A DNA stretch of 64,000 nucleotides from Moritella viscosa (GTDB lineage Bacteria > Pseudomonadota > Gammaproteobacteria > Enterobacterales > Moritellaceae). The number at the start of each line of letters is the position of its first letter. Position 1 is the first letter of the stretch. The position numbers and the translations under genes were made by a program. The stretch covers positions 5,022,075 to 5,086,074 of the forward strand of contig LN554852.1 in NCBI GenBank assembly GCA_000953735.1. The letters run 5' to 3'. The notes under the pieces are model-generated. The model had not been told where the DNA came from and did no database searches. It was given only the letters and a program-made list of their open reading frames with translations. Below are positions 1 through 9,119 of this stretch, one piece after another.

Positions 1-107
1 GTAGCCTGCTCAGCGATAACATCATAATGTACACCTTCTTTGAACTGTGCAGCATTCGCAAAGGGTAAAAATAACATTGCAGTGATCAATATAAATAATT
101 TTTTCAT
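1..107 (-). CDS. dsbA: DsbA, periplasmic thiol:disulfide interchange protein (5' end only)
   Basis: The minus strand starts at an ATG at 107 behind a strong AGGAAGG ribosome binding site and runs off the left edge, so only about 35 residues are visible. They form a Sec signal peptide (MKK, a hydrophobic core, then an ANAA cleavage region) followed by AQFKEGVHYDVI, which resembles the start of mature DsbA. DsbA is the periplasmic oxidase that introduces disulfide bonds using a CxxC active site, which lies outside this window. The gene follows srkA with a 50-nt gap on the same strand. This is the yihE(srkA)-dsbA order of Escherichia coli and supports the call. Without the active site the identity rests on the N-terminus and synteny. 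Confidence 0.85.
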   Translation of the reverse strand, partial: MKKLFILITAMLFLPFANAAQFKEGVHYDVIAEQA

Positions 108-157
108 TATTTTCCTTCCTGAAAATTTAAATTAGACATTATTAACTGTACAAAAAA

Positions 158-1147
158 TTAGTAATTAGGTATGAGAGATAACGGCGGTTTTTGCATATTA
201 TCAATCTGTTCATGTAAAAACCTTACCTGTTGCTGCCAATAATCATCATCGGTAAACCAAGCAAAATGGCGACTAAAAGCAGGATCATCCCAACGTTTAG
301 CAATCCATCCCATGTAGTTCATCATACGCATCGCACGTAGTGGTTCAATTAGCTTCAGCTGTTTTGGATCAAAAGAACAGAATTCTTCATAGCCTTCTAA
401 CATCACTTCTAATTGTAATAATTGTTCATGACGTTCTCCATGCAGCATCATCCATATATCTTGTACCGCGGGTCCTTGACGACAATCGTCAAAATCCAAT
501 AATGTAACCTTATCACGCCACAAAATATTACCCGCATGTAAATCACCATGTAAACGAATTAGCTGCTTATCGTCCGGCTTATATTGCAGCGTAATTTCTT
601 TCTCCAACGCATCATACACATCAAAAAATGATGTTTCTAAATGCTTAGGTACAAAGTTATTCTGCTGTAATATCAACTTTGGGGTGAGCACAAACTCGGC
701 TATCGATAATGTTGGTCGATACAAAAATGGTTGCTTACTTGCTAATTGATGAACACGGCCCAAGTTGCGTCCTACCGATTCCAATGCATCGAGGTTATCC
801 ACTTCAATAGGACGCCCACCCGCACTTGGAAAAATAGCAAAGCGGTATCCCTGATAAATGAATAGGCTACAACCATCAAATTGTAACGGTGCAACAACAT
901 CGATATCAGCTACCTGTAACTGTAGAGAAAAATCGTGTTCTTCTTGGATCTGTTCATCACTCCAACGAACAGGACGATAAAACTTAACCACAAAGCGTTT
1001 ACGATCTTCATCTAGAAATTGAAACACCCGATTTTCATAGCTATTTAATTCCAATAACCCCGAATCAACACGGATACCGATAGACTCTATCGCATCCAAC
1101 ATAAAGTCAGGGGAAAGCAAACTGTAATCAACAGGCAGTTCTGTCAT
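158..1147 (-). CDS. srkA: SrkA (YihE), stress response kinase A
   Basis: A 329-residue protein of the aminoglycoside phosphotransferase/choline kinase fold, close to the usual SrkA length of about 328. The Brenner-type catalytic loop HGDLHAGN lies near residues 200-207 and the metal-binding LDFDD follows near residue 217. The N-terminal lobe contains ENRVFQF and VVKFYRP, consistent with the nucleotide-binding strand and lysine. SrkA is a cytosolic Ser/Thr kinase that protects against stress-induced death linked to the Cpx envelope stress response. The ATG at 1147 has GGA eight bases upstream. dsbA follows 50 nt downstream on the same strand, so the two are probably co-transcribed as in E. coli. 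Confidence 0.93.
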   Translation of the reverse strand: MTELPVDYSLLSPDFMLDAIESIGIRVDSGLLELNSYENRVFQFLDEDRKRFVVKFYRPVRWSDEQIQEEHDFSLQLQVADIDVVAPLQFDGCSLFIYQGYRFAIFPSAGGRPIEVDNLDALESVGRNLGRVHQLASKQPFLYRPTLSIAEFVLTPKLILQQNNFVPKHLETSFFDVYDALEKEITLQYKPDDKQLIRLHGDLHAGNILWRDKVTLLDFDDCRQGPAVQDIWMMLHGERHEQLLQLEVMLEGYEEFCSFDPKQLKLIEPLRAMRMMNYMGWIAKRWDDPAFSRHFAWFTDDDYWQQQVRFLHEQIDNMQKPPLSLIPNY

Positions 1148-1225
1148 TTTTTATGTCCTAAAATACTAATATCTATATCCAAATAACCGTCATAGACGTA
1201 CAACAGATCTTAGATTGGATACAAT

Positions 1226-1258
1226 AATAGCAAGCCCAGTATTACTGGGCTTGCTATT
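1226..1258 (-). terminator. Terminator downstream of ccoG
   Basis: A perfect 14-bp stem (AATAGCAAGCCCAG pairing with CTGGGCTTGCTATT) with a 5-nt loop sits between the ccoG stop and the srkA start. The palindrome could act in either direction, but only the minus-strand ccoG transcript runs into it. It separates ccoG from srkA-dsbA. Confidence 0.8.
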
Positions 1259-1305
1259 TACTTTAACTTACATTAAACATACCTATTTATAAGCATGTAA
1301 TGCCG

Positions 1306-2712
1306 TTATAACTGACTGATAAAGCGACTTTGCTGGGTAAAGACATAATGATCATTACCAAGCTCTGTTATAACAAAGTTTATCTTTATTACTGGTTGTT
1401 TTAAATCATAAGGGTCAATGGCTAAACTCACTGGCTGAACGAACAATTCACCCGGCAATACTTCAATTTCACGGGGCCCAAACCACTCATGATCAGGCAC
1501 GTCGGTAACAGATAAACTGTATTTTTGGGAAAATGATGTTTTATTGATAATCTTAAGTGTATAAGTATTTTCAATATTACCATCGGAATTTTCACGATAT
1601 AACGCATTTCGATCACGAATAATATCCATTTGTACTGGCGAAATACTCATTACACTCACCGCAAACATGACCGTCATTAATGTCATTACAATACCGTAAC
1701 CCACCAACTTAAATCTACTTTTCTGATGAGGCTTATTATTTAGGTCATTCTCAGAAGTATAACGGATCAAGCCTTTCGGATAGTTCATGCGTTCCATAGT
1801 TTGATCACAGGCATCAATGCAAGCACCGCAGTTAATGCATTCATACTGTAGCCCATCACGAATATCAATACCAGCAGGACAAACTTGAACACATAAATTA
1901 CAGTCAATACAATCACCTAAGCCTTTCGCTTTATGATCGACCTTACGTGAACGTGGACCTCGTGATTCTCCACGATTAAAATCATAACCGACAATTAATG
2001 TATCGGTATCAAACATAGCAGATTGGAAACGTGCGTATGGGCACATATGCGTACACATAATACTGCGCATCCAGCCAGCATTACCATAAGTACAAAATGC
2101 AAAAAATAATACCCAGAAGTACACCGAGCTACTAGCCTGAAGGGTAAAAAACTCAGTATACAGGTCCAAAATTGGCACAAAATAAGCCATAAATGCAAGC
2201 CCAGTAAACACCGAAAAACTTAACCATGCAGTGTGCTTAAGCACTTTCTTCTTTACTTTATCAGCGGTTATTGGGCCTTGATTTAACCTCAAACGTTTAT
2301 TTGCTGAACCTTCAATTTTCTCTTCAAACCAAATGAAAATAAAGGTCCAAATAGTTTGTGGGCACATAAAACCACACCAAACTCGGCCAAGGTAAGCGGT
2401 GACAAAAAATAATGCGAATGCGCCAACAATAAGGAGCAAAGCTAATAACATTAAATCTTGAGGGAAAATCGTTAAAGCAAAAATATGAATACGTTGCTCA
2501 ACGATGTTTAATAGGATCGCCTGATGTCCATCCCACTGGAACAAAGGTAATGCTAAAAACAGCACCATAAAAAACCAACCCACGTATTTTCGCAATCGCT
2601 GAAATACGCCACTCATGTTCCTTACGTAAATATGATTATCAGGACCGACGTTGGTATATTTAGGTTTAACTTTAGGGGTTATATCTTTTATATTTATGCG
2701 TTCTTCAGACAT
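1306..2712 (-). CDS. ccoG: CcoG, cytochrome cbb3 oxidase accessory protein (FixG/RdxA family)
   Basis: A 468-residue inner-membrane polyferredoxin. Hydrophobic segments lie near residues 43-62, 85-107, 163-182, 197-214 and 335-356. Two [4Fe-4S] motifs are complete: Cys268/271/274/278 (CIDCNLCVQVC) and Cys292/295/298/302 (CINCGACIDAC). Further conserved cysteines occur in CGFMCP (113-118) and CTHMCP (220-225). The C-terminal 100 residues form the periplasmic Ig-like domain of the family. CcoG helps reduce copper(II) to copper(I) for assembly of the cbb3 high-affinity terminal oxidase. The structural ccoNOPQ genes are not nearby, so it is a detached accessory gene here. An AAGGAG site six bases before the ATG supports the start. 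Confidence 0.94.
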   Translation of the reverse strand: MSEERINIKDITPKVKPKYTNVGPDNHIYVRNMSGVFQRLRKYVGWFFMVLFLALPLFQWDGHQAILLNIVEQRIHIFALTIFPQDLMLLALLLIVGAFALFFVTAYLGRVWCGFMCPQTIWTFIFIWFEEKIEGSANKRLRLNQGPITADKVKKKVLKHTAWLSFSVFTGLAFMAYFVPILDLYTEFFTLQASSSVYFWVLFFAFCTYGNAGWMRSIMCTHMCPYARFQSAMFDTDTLIVGYDFNRGESRGPRSRKVDHKAKGLGDCIDCNLCVQVCPAGIDIRDGLQYECINCGACIDACDQTMERMNYPKGLIRYTSENDLNNKPHQKSRFKLVGYGIVMTLMTVMFAVSVMSISPVQMDIIRDRNALYRENSDGNIENTYTLKIINKTSFSQKYSLSVTDVPDHEWFGPREIEVLPGELFVQPVSLAIDPYDLKQPVIKINFVITELGNDHYVFTQQSRFISQL

Positions 2713-3015
2713 TATATGCTCCTTATTTTTATGTCTTCAATTATATCAAAGAAGCTAAACAAGTCGCTATAATCATCAGACTTATCTCACACTTATTAAT
2801 TTAATCAAACACTTATTACAATAGTAAGACTTACAGACAGGTTTAAAAGTAAGTTTACATCGCGCCAGTTAATTCATCTCTTAATGGATATAATTATTTA
2901 TAAACTAGCGGAGGTATTGAAACACAAATAAGGCCCGTAAGCATAGTACAGATCAGTACTAAACTACCCTATAACAGATGCTTTAGTTATAAATAGATAC
3001 TAGAACAGTTTTTAT
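2713..3015. promoter_or_regulatory. AT-rich ccoG upstream region with a direct repeat
   Basis: A 303-bp non-coding stretch between ccoG and the MocR gene, both on the minus strand, so it holds the ccoG promoter and the end of the MocR transcript. A 10-bp direct repeat, ACACTTATTA, occurs at about 2789-2798 and 2809-2818, start-to-start 20 bp or two helical turns. Such phasing is typical of a repeated protein-binding half-site. A degenerate FNR-like element (TTGAT-N4-TTAAT on the minus strand) overlaps 2795-2808 but misses the second half-site. No small gene is visible. Confidence 0.35.
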
Positions 3016-4443
3016 TTACATTGGGTATGAAGTAATGCACCTAGCTAAGATAATAAGCGCTTGACGTATTTGGTCTGTAAGTAAATAGGAACAATTAATC
3101 CTCATGCAGTTTTTGTATTTACCATCACCCGCAAACAAAGTTCCAGGTGCAATACTGATATTATGATTATCTAATAGGATTTTAAGTAACTCACCGGTAT
3201 TTATATCATCAGGTAAAACAACCCATAAAAAATAACCGCCGCTAGGTCGCGTGATCTTAGTTTCTGCAGGAAAGTATTGCTCAATGGCATGTTGCATTTG
3301 CTGCTGCCGAGATTCGAGCTTACGCCTTAATCTACGCAGATGTGCATCATAACGACCATGTAAAACAAATTCAGCAAGCGCTAACTGATTCGGCACTGCA
3401 GCAGAAAGTGTTGTCATCAATTGTAGTTGCTCGATTTGTTTCGCATAGCGACCAGCAACTACCCAGCCAACTCTAAAACCAGGAGCTAAACATTTTGAAA
3501 ATGATGAACAATGTAATACTAATCCTTGCTCATCATACGCTTTAATTGGTTTCGGTTTACGTTCTGAAAAATATAGCTCACTGTAAACATCATCCTCAAG
3601 TAAAGGGATCTTTTTTTCGGCTAATAGATTTCGAATCGCTAATTTATTTGCTTCAGGCATCGATGCACCAAGCGGATTTTGATATTTACTCATTAACCAA
3701 CACGCTTTAATATCATGTAGATTTATCGCCGTTGTGAGTGCGTCTATTGATATCCCCAGCTGTGGGTCAGTCGCTATTTCAACGGCCTTAAGTTGAAGTC
3801 GCTCTACCGTTTGCAATACACCATAAAAAGCTGGCGATTCAATAGCAACAGTATCTCCGGGCTTAGTGACAGCCATTAAACTAAGTCCTAATGACTCCAT
3901 TGCACCAGACGTGATCACGATGTCATCAATAGACACATCAATACCATCACAAATATAACGTTTAGCTATTGCACGGCGTAATAGCACACTGCCAGGCGGA
4001 AGCTCTGTCACCGCACTGTGGGCAGGCATAGTTTTAATGGTTTTTGCAAGAGCTTGACCTAACTGTTTCAGTGGAAATAAAGTAGGGTCGGGAAAAGCTG
4101 AGCCCAAAGGTACGATATCAGGGCGTTTACAAGCGGTCAGCACTTCAAAGATATGCTCATTAATTTTTATCGAACAATTGATCATCTGGGGGATTAGTGG
4201 CTGTGGTATTGCGAGACGATTAAGATGCGCGGCAACAAAATAACCAGAGCGAACTTTGGCATAAATCCATCCTTCCGACTCTAATAACTCATACGCTTTT
4301 AAAACAGTCATCGGACTAATGTTTTGAATTTTACTCATCTTACGAATCGAAGGAATACGATCACCAGGTAACCATATTCGTTGTTCAATTTGCAATTGAA
4401 TTTCAGCCGCTACCGCGTGATAGCGACTTTTTTGTAAAAGCAT
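3016..4443 (-). CDS. MocR/PdxR-type transcriptional regulator (GntR HTH fused to aminotransferase fold)
   Basis: A 475-residue two-domain protein. Residues about 10-70 form a GntR winged helix (PGDRIPSIRKMS followed by MTVLKAYELLESEGW). Residues about 105-470 form a fold-type-I aminotransferase, with YQNPLGAS near 254-261, LEDDVYSEL near 282-290 and the PLP-binding SFSKCLAPG with Lys317. MocR regulators bind PLP as effector and control vitamin B6, GABA or amino-acid genes. The target is not evident: neighbours on both sides are on the same strand and no divergent gene exists. A distant target or autoregulation is possible. The ATG at 4443 has only a weak AGGT upstream. Confidence 0.88.
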   Translation of the reverse strand: MLLQKSRYHAVAAEIQLQIEQRIWLPGDRIPSIRKMSKIQNISPMTVLKAYELLESEGWIYAKVRSGYFVAAHLNRLAIPQPLIPQMINCSIKINEHIFEVLTACKRPDIVPLGSAFPDPTLFPLKQLGQALAKTIKTMPAHSAVTELPPGSVLLRRAIAKRYICDGIDVSIDDIVITSGAMESLGLSLMAVTKPGDTVAIESPAFYGVLQTVERLQLKAVEIATDPQLGISIDALTTAINLHDIKACWLMSKYQNPLGASMPEANKLAIRNLLAEKKIPLLEDDVYSELYFSERKPKPIKAYDEQGLVLHCSSFSKCLAPGFRVGWVVAGRYAKQIEQLQLMTTLSAAVPNQLALAEFVLHGRYDAHLRRLRRKLESRQQQMQHAIEQYFPAETKITRPSGGYFLWVVLPDDINTGELLKILLDNHNISIAPGTLFAGDGKYKNCMRINCSYLLTDQIRQALIILARCITSYPM

Positions 4444-4601
4444 GAATAATTATCTACCTGAATCTATCGACCTGAAAACATAGCGAACAACCCGTAGTAC
4501 ACTAAAATCGATTAAGTACGAGTGATTATATACGATCTTTTTATAACTATACTATTTTCTCAACTCAGACTCGCTACCTCAACAACGATCCATTACAGAT
4601 A

Positions 4602-6755
4602 TTAGCTTTTACGCATATAACGATGAAACTTCTCAACCCAGGATAGTAGCTTTTCAGGACTGTTATTACGTTTCCAATTACCCGCAACATATTTATTTGC
4701 TTCGCTCAAGGTTGGATACGGATGGATCGTACCTAGTACTTTATTCAGCCCCAATTTATATTTCATTGCTAGCGTATACTCCGCCAACAATTCACCAGCG
4801 TGAGTAGCAACGATAGTCACACCAAGAATTTTATCGCTATTTGCTGCGGTAATAACTTTAACAAAACCCTTAGTTTCACCATCAGTAATCGCACGGTCGA
4901 GATCATCAATCTCATATTTTGTCACTTGATAAAGTAACCCTGCTTGTTTGGCTTCATTTTCATTTATACCAACGCGAGCCAATTCAGGGTAAGTATAAGT
5001 AACCGCAGGAATAACACGGTAGTCAGTGGCGAATTTCTTCACCGAGCCAAATAAGGCATTTACCGCAGCATACCAAGCTTGATGTGCGGCGACATGGGTT
5101 AGCTGATACGGTCCAGAAACATCACCAACCGCATATATATTTGGGATCGATGTTTGTTGGAATTCATTAATCTCGATGAGACCGCGATCCGTAATGACTA
5201 AATCTAGCGCCTCTAAGCCAAAACCGTGAATATTAGCCTGACGCCCTAGCGCTAAAAATACCTGATCAAACGCAATGGAATCGCCATTCGATAACACAGC
5301 TCGATATTGGCCATCTTCACCCACAAAGCGTTCAACTTTATTACCTAACAATGTGGTAACACCATCAGCTTGCAACTCAGCTTGTACTACGGCAACAGCA
5401 TCGGTATCTTCGCGACCCAGTAATTGTCCCGCCATTTCGACTTGCGTAACGCTCGAACCCAAACGAGAAAAACTTTGCGCTATTTCACATCCGATAGGCC
5501 CACCACCTAATACCAATAAACGACTTGGTTGTTCGGTTAATTGCCAAAGTGTATCCGACGTTAAATAAGGTACATCTACTAATCCTGGAATTGACGGGAC
5601 AATAGGACGAGCCCCGGTTGCTACAACGATATTTTTTGTTGTTAATATCTGTTCACCAATCTGTACGCGCCAAGGATCAATAATATGAGCGTCAGCCGTT
5701 AAACATTCGACCCCCATCGCTGAATAACGTGCAATAGAATCATGCGGCTCAATGGTCTTAATCACATTCTGAATACGTCCCATCACATTTTCAAAATGGA
5801 TTTTTTTAATCTCAGCATCAATACCAAATTCATTTGCACGACCAATTTCAGCGACAGCATGTGCACTACGGATCAATGCTTTAGAAGGCACACATCCCGT
5901 ATTCAAACAATCACCACCCATTCGGTGCTTTTCAACTAAGGTTACTTTTGATTTAACCGCTGCAGCAATATAAGCGCTAACCAAGCCACCGGCTCCAGCA
6001 CCAATAATGATCATATTACGATCGTATGATTTTGGTTTATCCCAACGCGCATAGCGCTTTCGCTGAGTAAACATCGCTAACCCACGTTTCGCAATCCAAG
6101 GAAAAATAGCTAAGAGTACCAATGCACTTAATAACGACGGTGAAGCGATACCAGATAAACTATTGAGTTCACTTAGTTGCGTACCGGCCCATACATAAAC
6201 AGCCGTACCAGCTAACATCCCCACTTGGCTAACAAGGTAAAAATTACGGGTACTAATTTTCGTTAATCCCATTAAAATATTGATTAAAAAAAATGGAAAT
6301 ACAGGGATCAAACGCAGCGAGAATAAATAAAAGTTACCTTCTTTTTTCATGCCTTTATTAATCGCATCTAAACGTGCCCCAAACTTCTTTTGCACGTAAT
6401 CGCGTAATAGATAACGGCTAACTAAAAAAGCCAGTGTTGCACCAATCGAACTAGCAAAAGAAATCAGCAACAACCCATAACCAAAACCGAATAACCCGCC
6501 GCCAAGTAACGTCAGTAATACTGCGCCAGGCAATGAGAACCCTGTTATCAACACATAACTAATAAAAAAAACAAACATGGCGAATGCTTGATGCTGACGA
6601 ATATAACCACCAGAGGTTTGCTGTAACGCTTTGATTTGCTCCAGAGAAGCATATTGGTTTAGATCAAAGCCGTACCACAATGAGAACACTGCAATAATAA
6701 CGAAAATAATAATTTTTTTACTATGTGATCTTTGCTCACTATCATTACTAGCCAT
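4602..6755 (-). CDS. VTT-domain/FAD disulfide oxidoreductase fusion protein
   Basis: A 717-residue fusion. Residues about 15-235 are a TVP38/TMEM64 (VTT, DedA-like) membrane domain with several hydrophobic segments and the family-like stretches GAVLLTLLGGGLFGF and RLIPVFPFFLIN. Residues about 247-715 are a class I pyridine nucleotide-disulfide oxidoreductase. It has the FAD motif GAGAGG (252-257), the redox pair Cys283/Cys288 in GGDCLNTGCVPSK, an NAD(P) motif in GGGPIGCE, the second FAD motif YAVGDV, and the dimer-interface HPYPTLSE that supplies the catalytic His and Glu. The enzyme half resembles mercuric reductase and dihydrolipoamide dehydrogenase, but there is no heavy-metal-associated domain or mer operon. 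The substrate is unknown; the membrane half may place the flavoprotein at the inner membrane. Confidence 0.85.
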   Translation of the reverse strand: MASNDSEQRSHSKKIIIFVIIAVFSLWYGFDLNQYASLEQIKALQQTSGGYIRQHQAFAMFVFFISYVLITGFSLPGAVLLTLLGGGLFGFGYGLLLISFASSIGATLAFLVSRYLLRDYVQKKFGARLDAINKGMKKEGNFYLFSLRLIPVFPFFLINILMGLTKISTRNFYLVSQVGMLAGTAVYVWAGTQLSELNSLSGIASPSLLSALVLLAIFPWIAKRGLAMFTQRKRYARWDKPKSYDRNMIIIGAGAGGLVSAYIAAAVKSKVTLVEKHRMGGDCLNTGCVPSKALIRSAHAVAEIGRANEFGIDAEIKKIHFENVMGRIQNVIKTIEPHDSIARYSAMGVECLTADAHIIDPWRVQIGEQILTTKNIVVATGARPIVPSIPGLVDVPYLTSDTLWQLTEQPSRLLVLGGGPIGCEIAQSFSRLGSSVTQVEMAGQLLGREDTDAVAVVQAELQADGVTTLLGNKVERFVGEDGQYRAVLSNGDSIAFDQVFLALGRQANIHGFGLEALDLVITDRGLIEINEFQQTSIPNIYAVGDVSGPYQLTHVAAHQAWYAAVNALFGSVKKFATDYRVIPAVTYTYPELARVGINENEAKQAGLLYQVTKYEIDDLDRAITDGETKGFVKVITAANSDKILGVTIVATHAGELLAEYTLAMKYKLGLNKVLGTIHPYPTLSEANKYVAGNWKRNNSPEKLLSWVEKFHRYMRKS

Positions 6756-7082
6756 ATACCATCATCCTTGCGCTATTTGATCATTCAATCTTATCGTCAG
6801 TTTAATTTTGAACTATCACAAAAGTCTCACGACAACCTGTTATTTCTATAATTCATGTTAATTTTCAGCACCGTTCAATAACATTAATTGATCTTTGAGT
6901 GTTTATCTACTTGGTAGGATAAGATTTTCTGATAGGTGTCGATCGTATATCTATAATTCCGAAATAGTGAGGGTATAAGAAAATAATGATATTAAGTAAA
7001 AGATTATTAAACGCTCAAACAAAAACAGCGAAATAGACTTAAGCTATATCGCTGTTAATAATTAATACTGATAGAAGCGTTA
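6756..7082. other. Intergenic region between the Yip1 gene and the oxidoreductase
   Basis: About 330 bp without a gene. Its right end holds the terminator of the Yip1-family gene (annotated separately). Its left part should contain the promoter of the oxidoreductase fusion, although I cannot single out convincing -10/-35 boxes. The remainder is AT-rich, with no small reading frame that has a plausible ribosome binding site. Confidence 0.4.
7020..7056 (-). terminator. Terminator of the Yip1-family gene
   Basis: On the minus strand, AACAGCGA and TCGCTGTT pair as an outer 8-bp stem, extended by ATAG/CTAT after one mismatch. The stem is followed by TTTTTGTTT. It begins 26 nt after the stop codon of the gene at 7083-7682. 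Confidence 0.75.
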
Positions 7083-7682
7083 TTAAATAATAAACTGTGG
7101 ACCTAATCCAAAGCTCCACATGACAACAGTGATCCCCATTGAAGCCACAAACAATACAAGCCCAACCGTTAATAAAGATGATGCATAAATAAAGCCACGC
7201 TCTTCAGTAATATGCATAATAATCGGCACCCCGGTATACAGAGCCCGTACCGAAAATGCCACCCCAACTAATAGTGCGAGCATGATGACCCAAGCAATAG
7301 GGATCAAGGCTACAATACCAGTAATAAAAATAGGTGCTGCGGTGTATGTTGTTAATTCTAACGCTTGAGTAAAACTGGGTGATGAACCAAAATTACCCGC
7401 CATCCACTGCACAAACAGCGAAAACGTTGCCACAATAGCAATACTGGCAATAACCATACCGACAGCCATTATCCCTGCACTGGAGGAAGATAAATAAGTG
7501 GTGTCACCAAAGCCAAGCTTCCAACCTGTTACTGACGCGGTATACCATGCTGATGTTGCAGGTATTAATGCAAAAAAGAACAGACTCACGACTACCGATA
7601 ATAAAGACTCATGGTGTGTATCAATATCAATCCATTCGTCCTTGGGTTGTACGTATAAACCCCATAAGTGTTTTACTAACAT
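7083..7682 (-). CDS. Yip1-family integral membrane protein
   Basis: A 199-residue protein with about five hydrophobic segments (roughly residues 26-48, 70-95, 112-130, 132-150 and 165-195). The first 20 residues, LWGLYVQPKDEW, match the amphipathic start typical of bacterial Yip1-domain proteins. The biochemical role of these bacterial proteins is unknown. The ATG at 7682 has AAGGA eight bases upstream. It has its own terminator, so it is probably monocistronic. No neighbour suggests a function. Confidence 0.7.
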   Translation of the reverse strand: MLVKHLWGLYVQPKDEWIDIDTHHESLLSVVVSLFFFALIPATSAWYTASVTGWKLGFGDTTYLSSSSAGIMAVGMVIASIAIVATFSLFVQWMAGNFGSSPSFTQALELTTYTAAPIFITGIVALIPIAWVIMLALLVGVAFSVRALYTGVPIIMHITEERGFIYASSLLTVGLVLFVASMGITVVMWSFGLGPQFII

Positions 7683-7769
7683 CAGCTAATTCCTTAATGT
7701 AAGAGTTTCATTAAATTAAGTATTAGCGAATATATTGAGATTGCCATGTTACGTAGGGATAATTAGTGA

Positions 7770-8654
7770 TTAATGTGACTCAGTAATCAAGTACTGCTCA
7801 ATTTGCTCGGCGATCCAATCGGTCACCGTACCACGACAAAAATCAATCCCTGTCACTTCCCCATAAATTTCCCAACTCATCGATTTTTTATAACGAAGTA
7901 CTTTAAGCGTTTCATTTCTAAGCTGCTCAGTGATGAGCGGTGCCGGTACTTTCGCCCAACCGATACCATTACACACAGCATCACGTAAGTATTCATAAAA
8001 TGTTAAACCGATATAGCGGTTACTTATAGAGGTTTCCACCTTCAACAGCCCATCCATATAAGCCAAGACAATTTCAGTATATAAAGCTAAGTCACTGCTC
8101 GTTAATCGGTTTCCAATCGTATGTAATGGGTGGGTCGCAGCTGCCACTGCCATCATTCTCAGCTGGCCAAGCTCACGTCGCACATGCCGCTGATAATCAT
8201 GCGTATCAGTAATCATGCCATAGGCAATATCCACTTTATTTGTTTCAACATAATCAATCAATTCTGGTGTTGGCGCTGCGTATATTGATAATGATGTATG
8301 AGGAAAATCCTTTTCCATATCACTGATCAATTGATTCCAGAATTTTTCTGGCAATGCATCATCCCGAGCTATGCGTAATGCAGATTCAGCCCCTGCAAGA
8401 TGGTGTTCACATTTAGCATAAATCCCCTTAGCTAGGTGTAGAACTCGTTCGCAATCAGCAACAATATTTTCACCTATATTACTTAATTCAATTTTATTTC
8501 CGCTACGCTGCAATAAACTAACCCCAAGCTCATCTTCTAGCGCAAGTAATGCAGCACTCACTGTCGAACGGCTTTTACCTAATTTAATCGCAGCATCAGA
8601 AATCGACCCCGTTTTAACCGCCAATAAAAACATTTCAATCTGTATCAGTCTCAC
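7770..8654 (-). CDS. LysR-type transcriptional regulator, divergent from mdtJI
   Basis: A 294-residue LysR regulator. The N-terminal winged helix (about residues 3-60) contains FLLAVKTGSISDAAIKLGKS and STVSAALLALEDELGVSLLQRS. The rest is a periplasmic-binding-protein-like effector domain. I place the start at the GTG at 8654 because GGAGG lies five bases upstream and RLIQIEMF is the normal LysR N-terminus; a GTG ten codons upstream (8684) lacks such support. The gene is divergent from the mdtJI pair with about 130 bp between the starts. By the usual LysR layout it probably regulates that transporter, which is inference from position. Confidence 0.88.
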   Translation of the reverse strand: MRLIQIEMFLLAVKTGSISDAAIKLGKSRSTVSAALLALEDELGVSLLQRSGNKIELSNIGENIVADCERVLHLAKGIYAKCEHHLAGAESALRIARDDALPEKFWNQLISDMEKDFPHTSLSIYAAPTPELIDYVETNKVDIAYGMITDTHDYQRHVRRELGQLRMMAVAAATHPLHTIGNRLTSSDLALYTEIVLAYMDGLLKVETSISNRYIGLTFYEYLRDAVCNGIGWAKVPAPLITEQLRNETLKVLRYKKSMSWEIYGEVTGIDFCRGTVTDWIAEQIEQYLITESH

Positions 8655-8786
8655 AACAACCTCCAGTGACGATAAAATCAGCACTGAGTGATTTCATCTT
8701 TTTTAAAACTAACGATACACTCGATTCCATAATAATTAAATCAAGAATTTAATTAAAACATTATCAACAACCAATAGGAATTCTTT

Positions 8787-9119
8787 ATGTACCACAGCAT
8801 GATGCTGTTATTCGCTATTATTGCTGAAGTCGCAGGTACTATTTCAATGCGGTATTCAATTGAAAATAATCCATTAATAGGAACTACAGTGATGGTAATA
8901 CTAATAGGCTTGTCCTATTTTTTACTGTCAAAAGCGATACAAAGAATTCCATTAGGGGTGGCGTATGCAATTTGGGAAGGGGTTGGTATTTTACTCATCA
9001 CAGTGATAAGCAATTATCTATTTGATGAGATGATCACCCCCGCTAAGATTTTTGGTGTTGGATTGATCGTCGCTGGACTTATCTTTATTAATGCTGATGA
9101 AGGACATGATGATGAATAA
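8787..9119 (+). CDS. mdtJ: MdtJ-like SMR transporter subunit (polyamine export)
   Basis: A 110-residue four-helix small multidrug resistance protein. Glu14 in AIIAEVAGT is the membrane-embedded glutamate of the SMR family, and GVAYAIWEGVGIL is the typical third-helix signature. It resembles MdtJ of E. coli, which together with MdtI exports spermidine. The ATG at 8787 has AGGAA six bases upstream. The mdtI start overlaps the end of this gene, so the two are translationally coupled, as expected for an obligate heterodimer. Substrate is inferred from similarity; cadaverine or toxic cations are alternatives. Confidence 0.85.
   Translation: MYHSMMLLFAIIAEVAGTISMRYSIENNPLIGTTVMVILIGLSYFLLSKAIQRIPLGVAYAIWEGVGILLITVISNYLFDEMITPAKIFGVGLIVAGLIFINADEGHDDE

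Noticed and set aside
2795..2808. FNR box upstream of ccoG
   Set aside because: Only one half-site (TTGAT) matches; the other half is TTAAT rather than ATCAA.
5275..5568. Plus-strand reading frame inside the oxidoreductase gene
   Set aside because: It is a shadow of a well-supported minus-strand protein and shows no domain.
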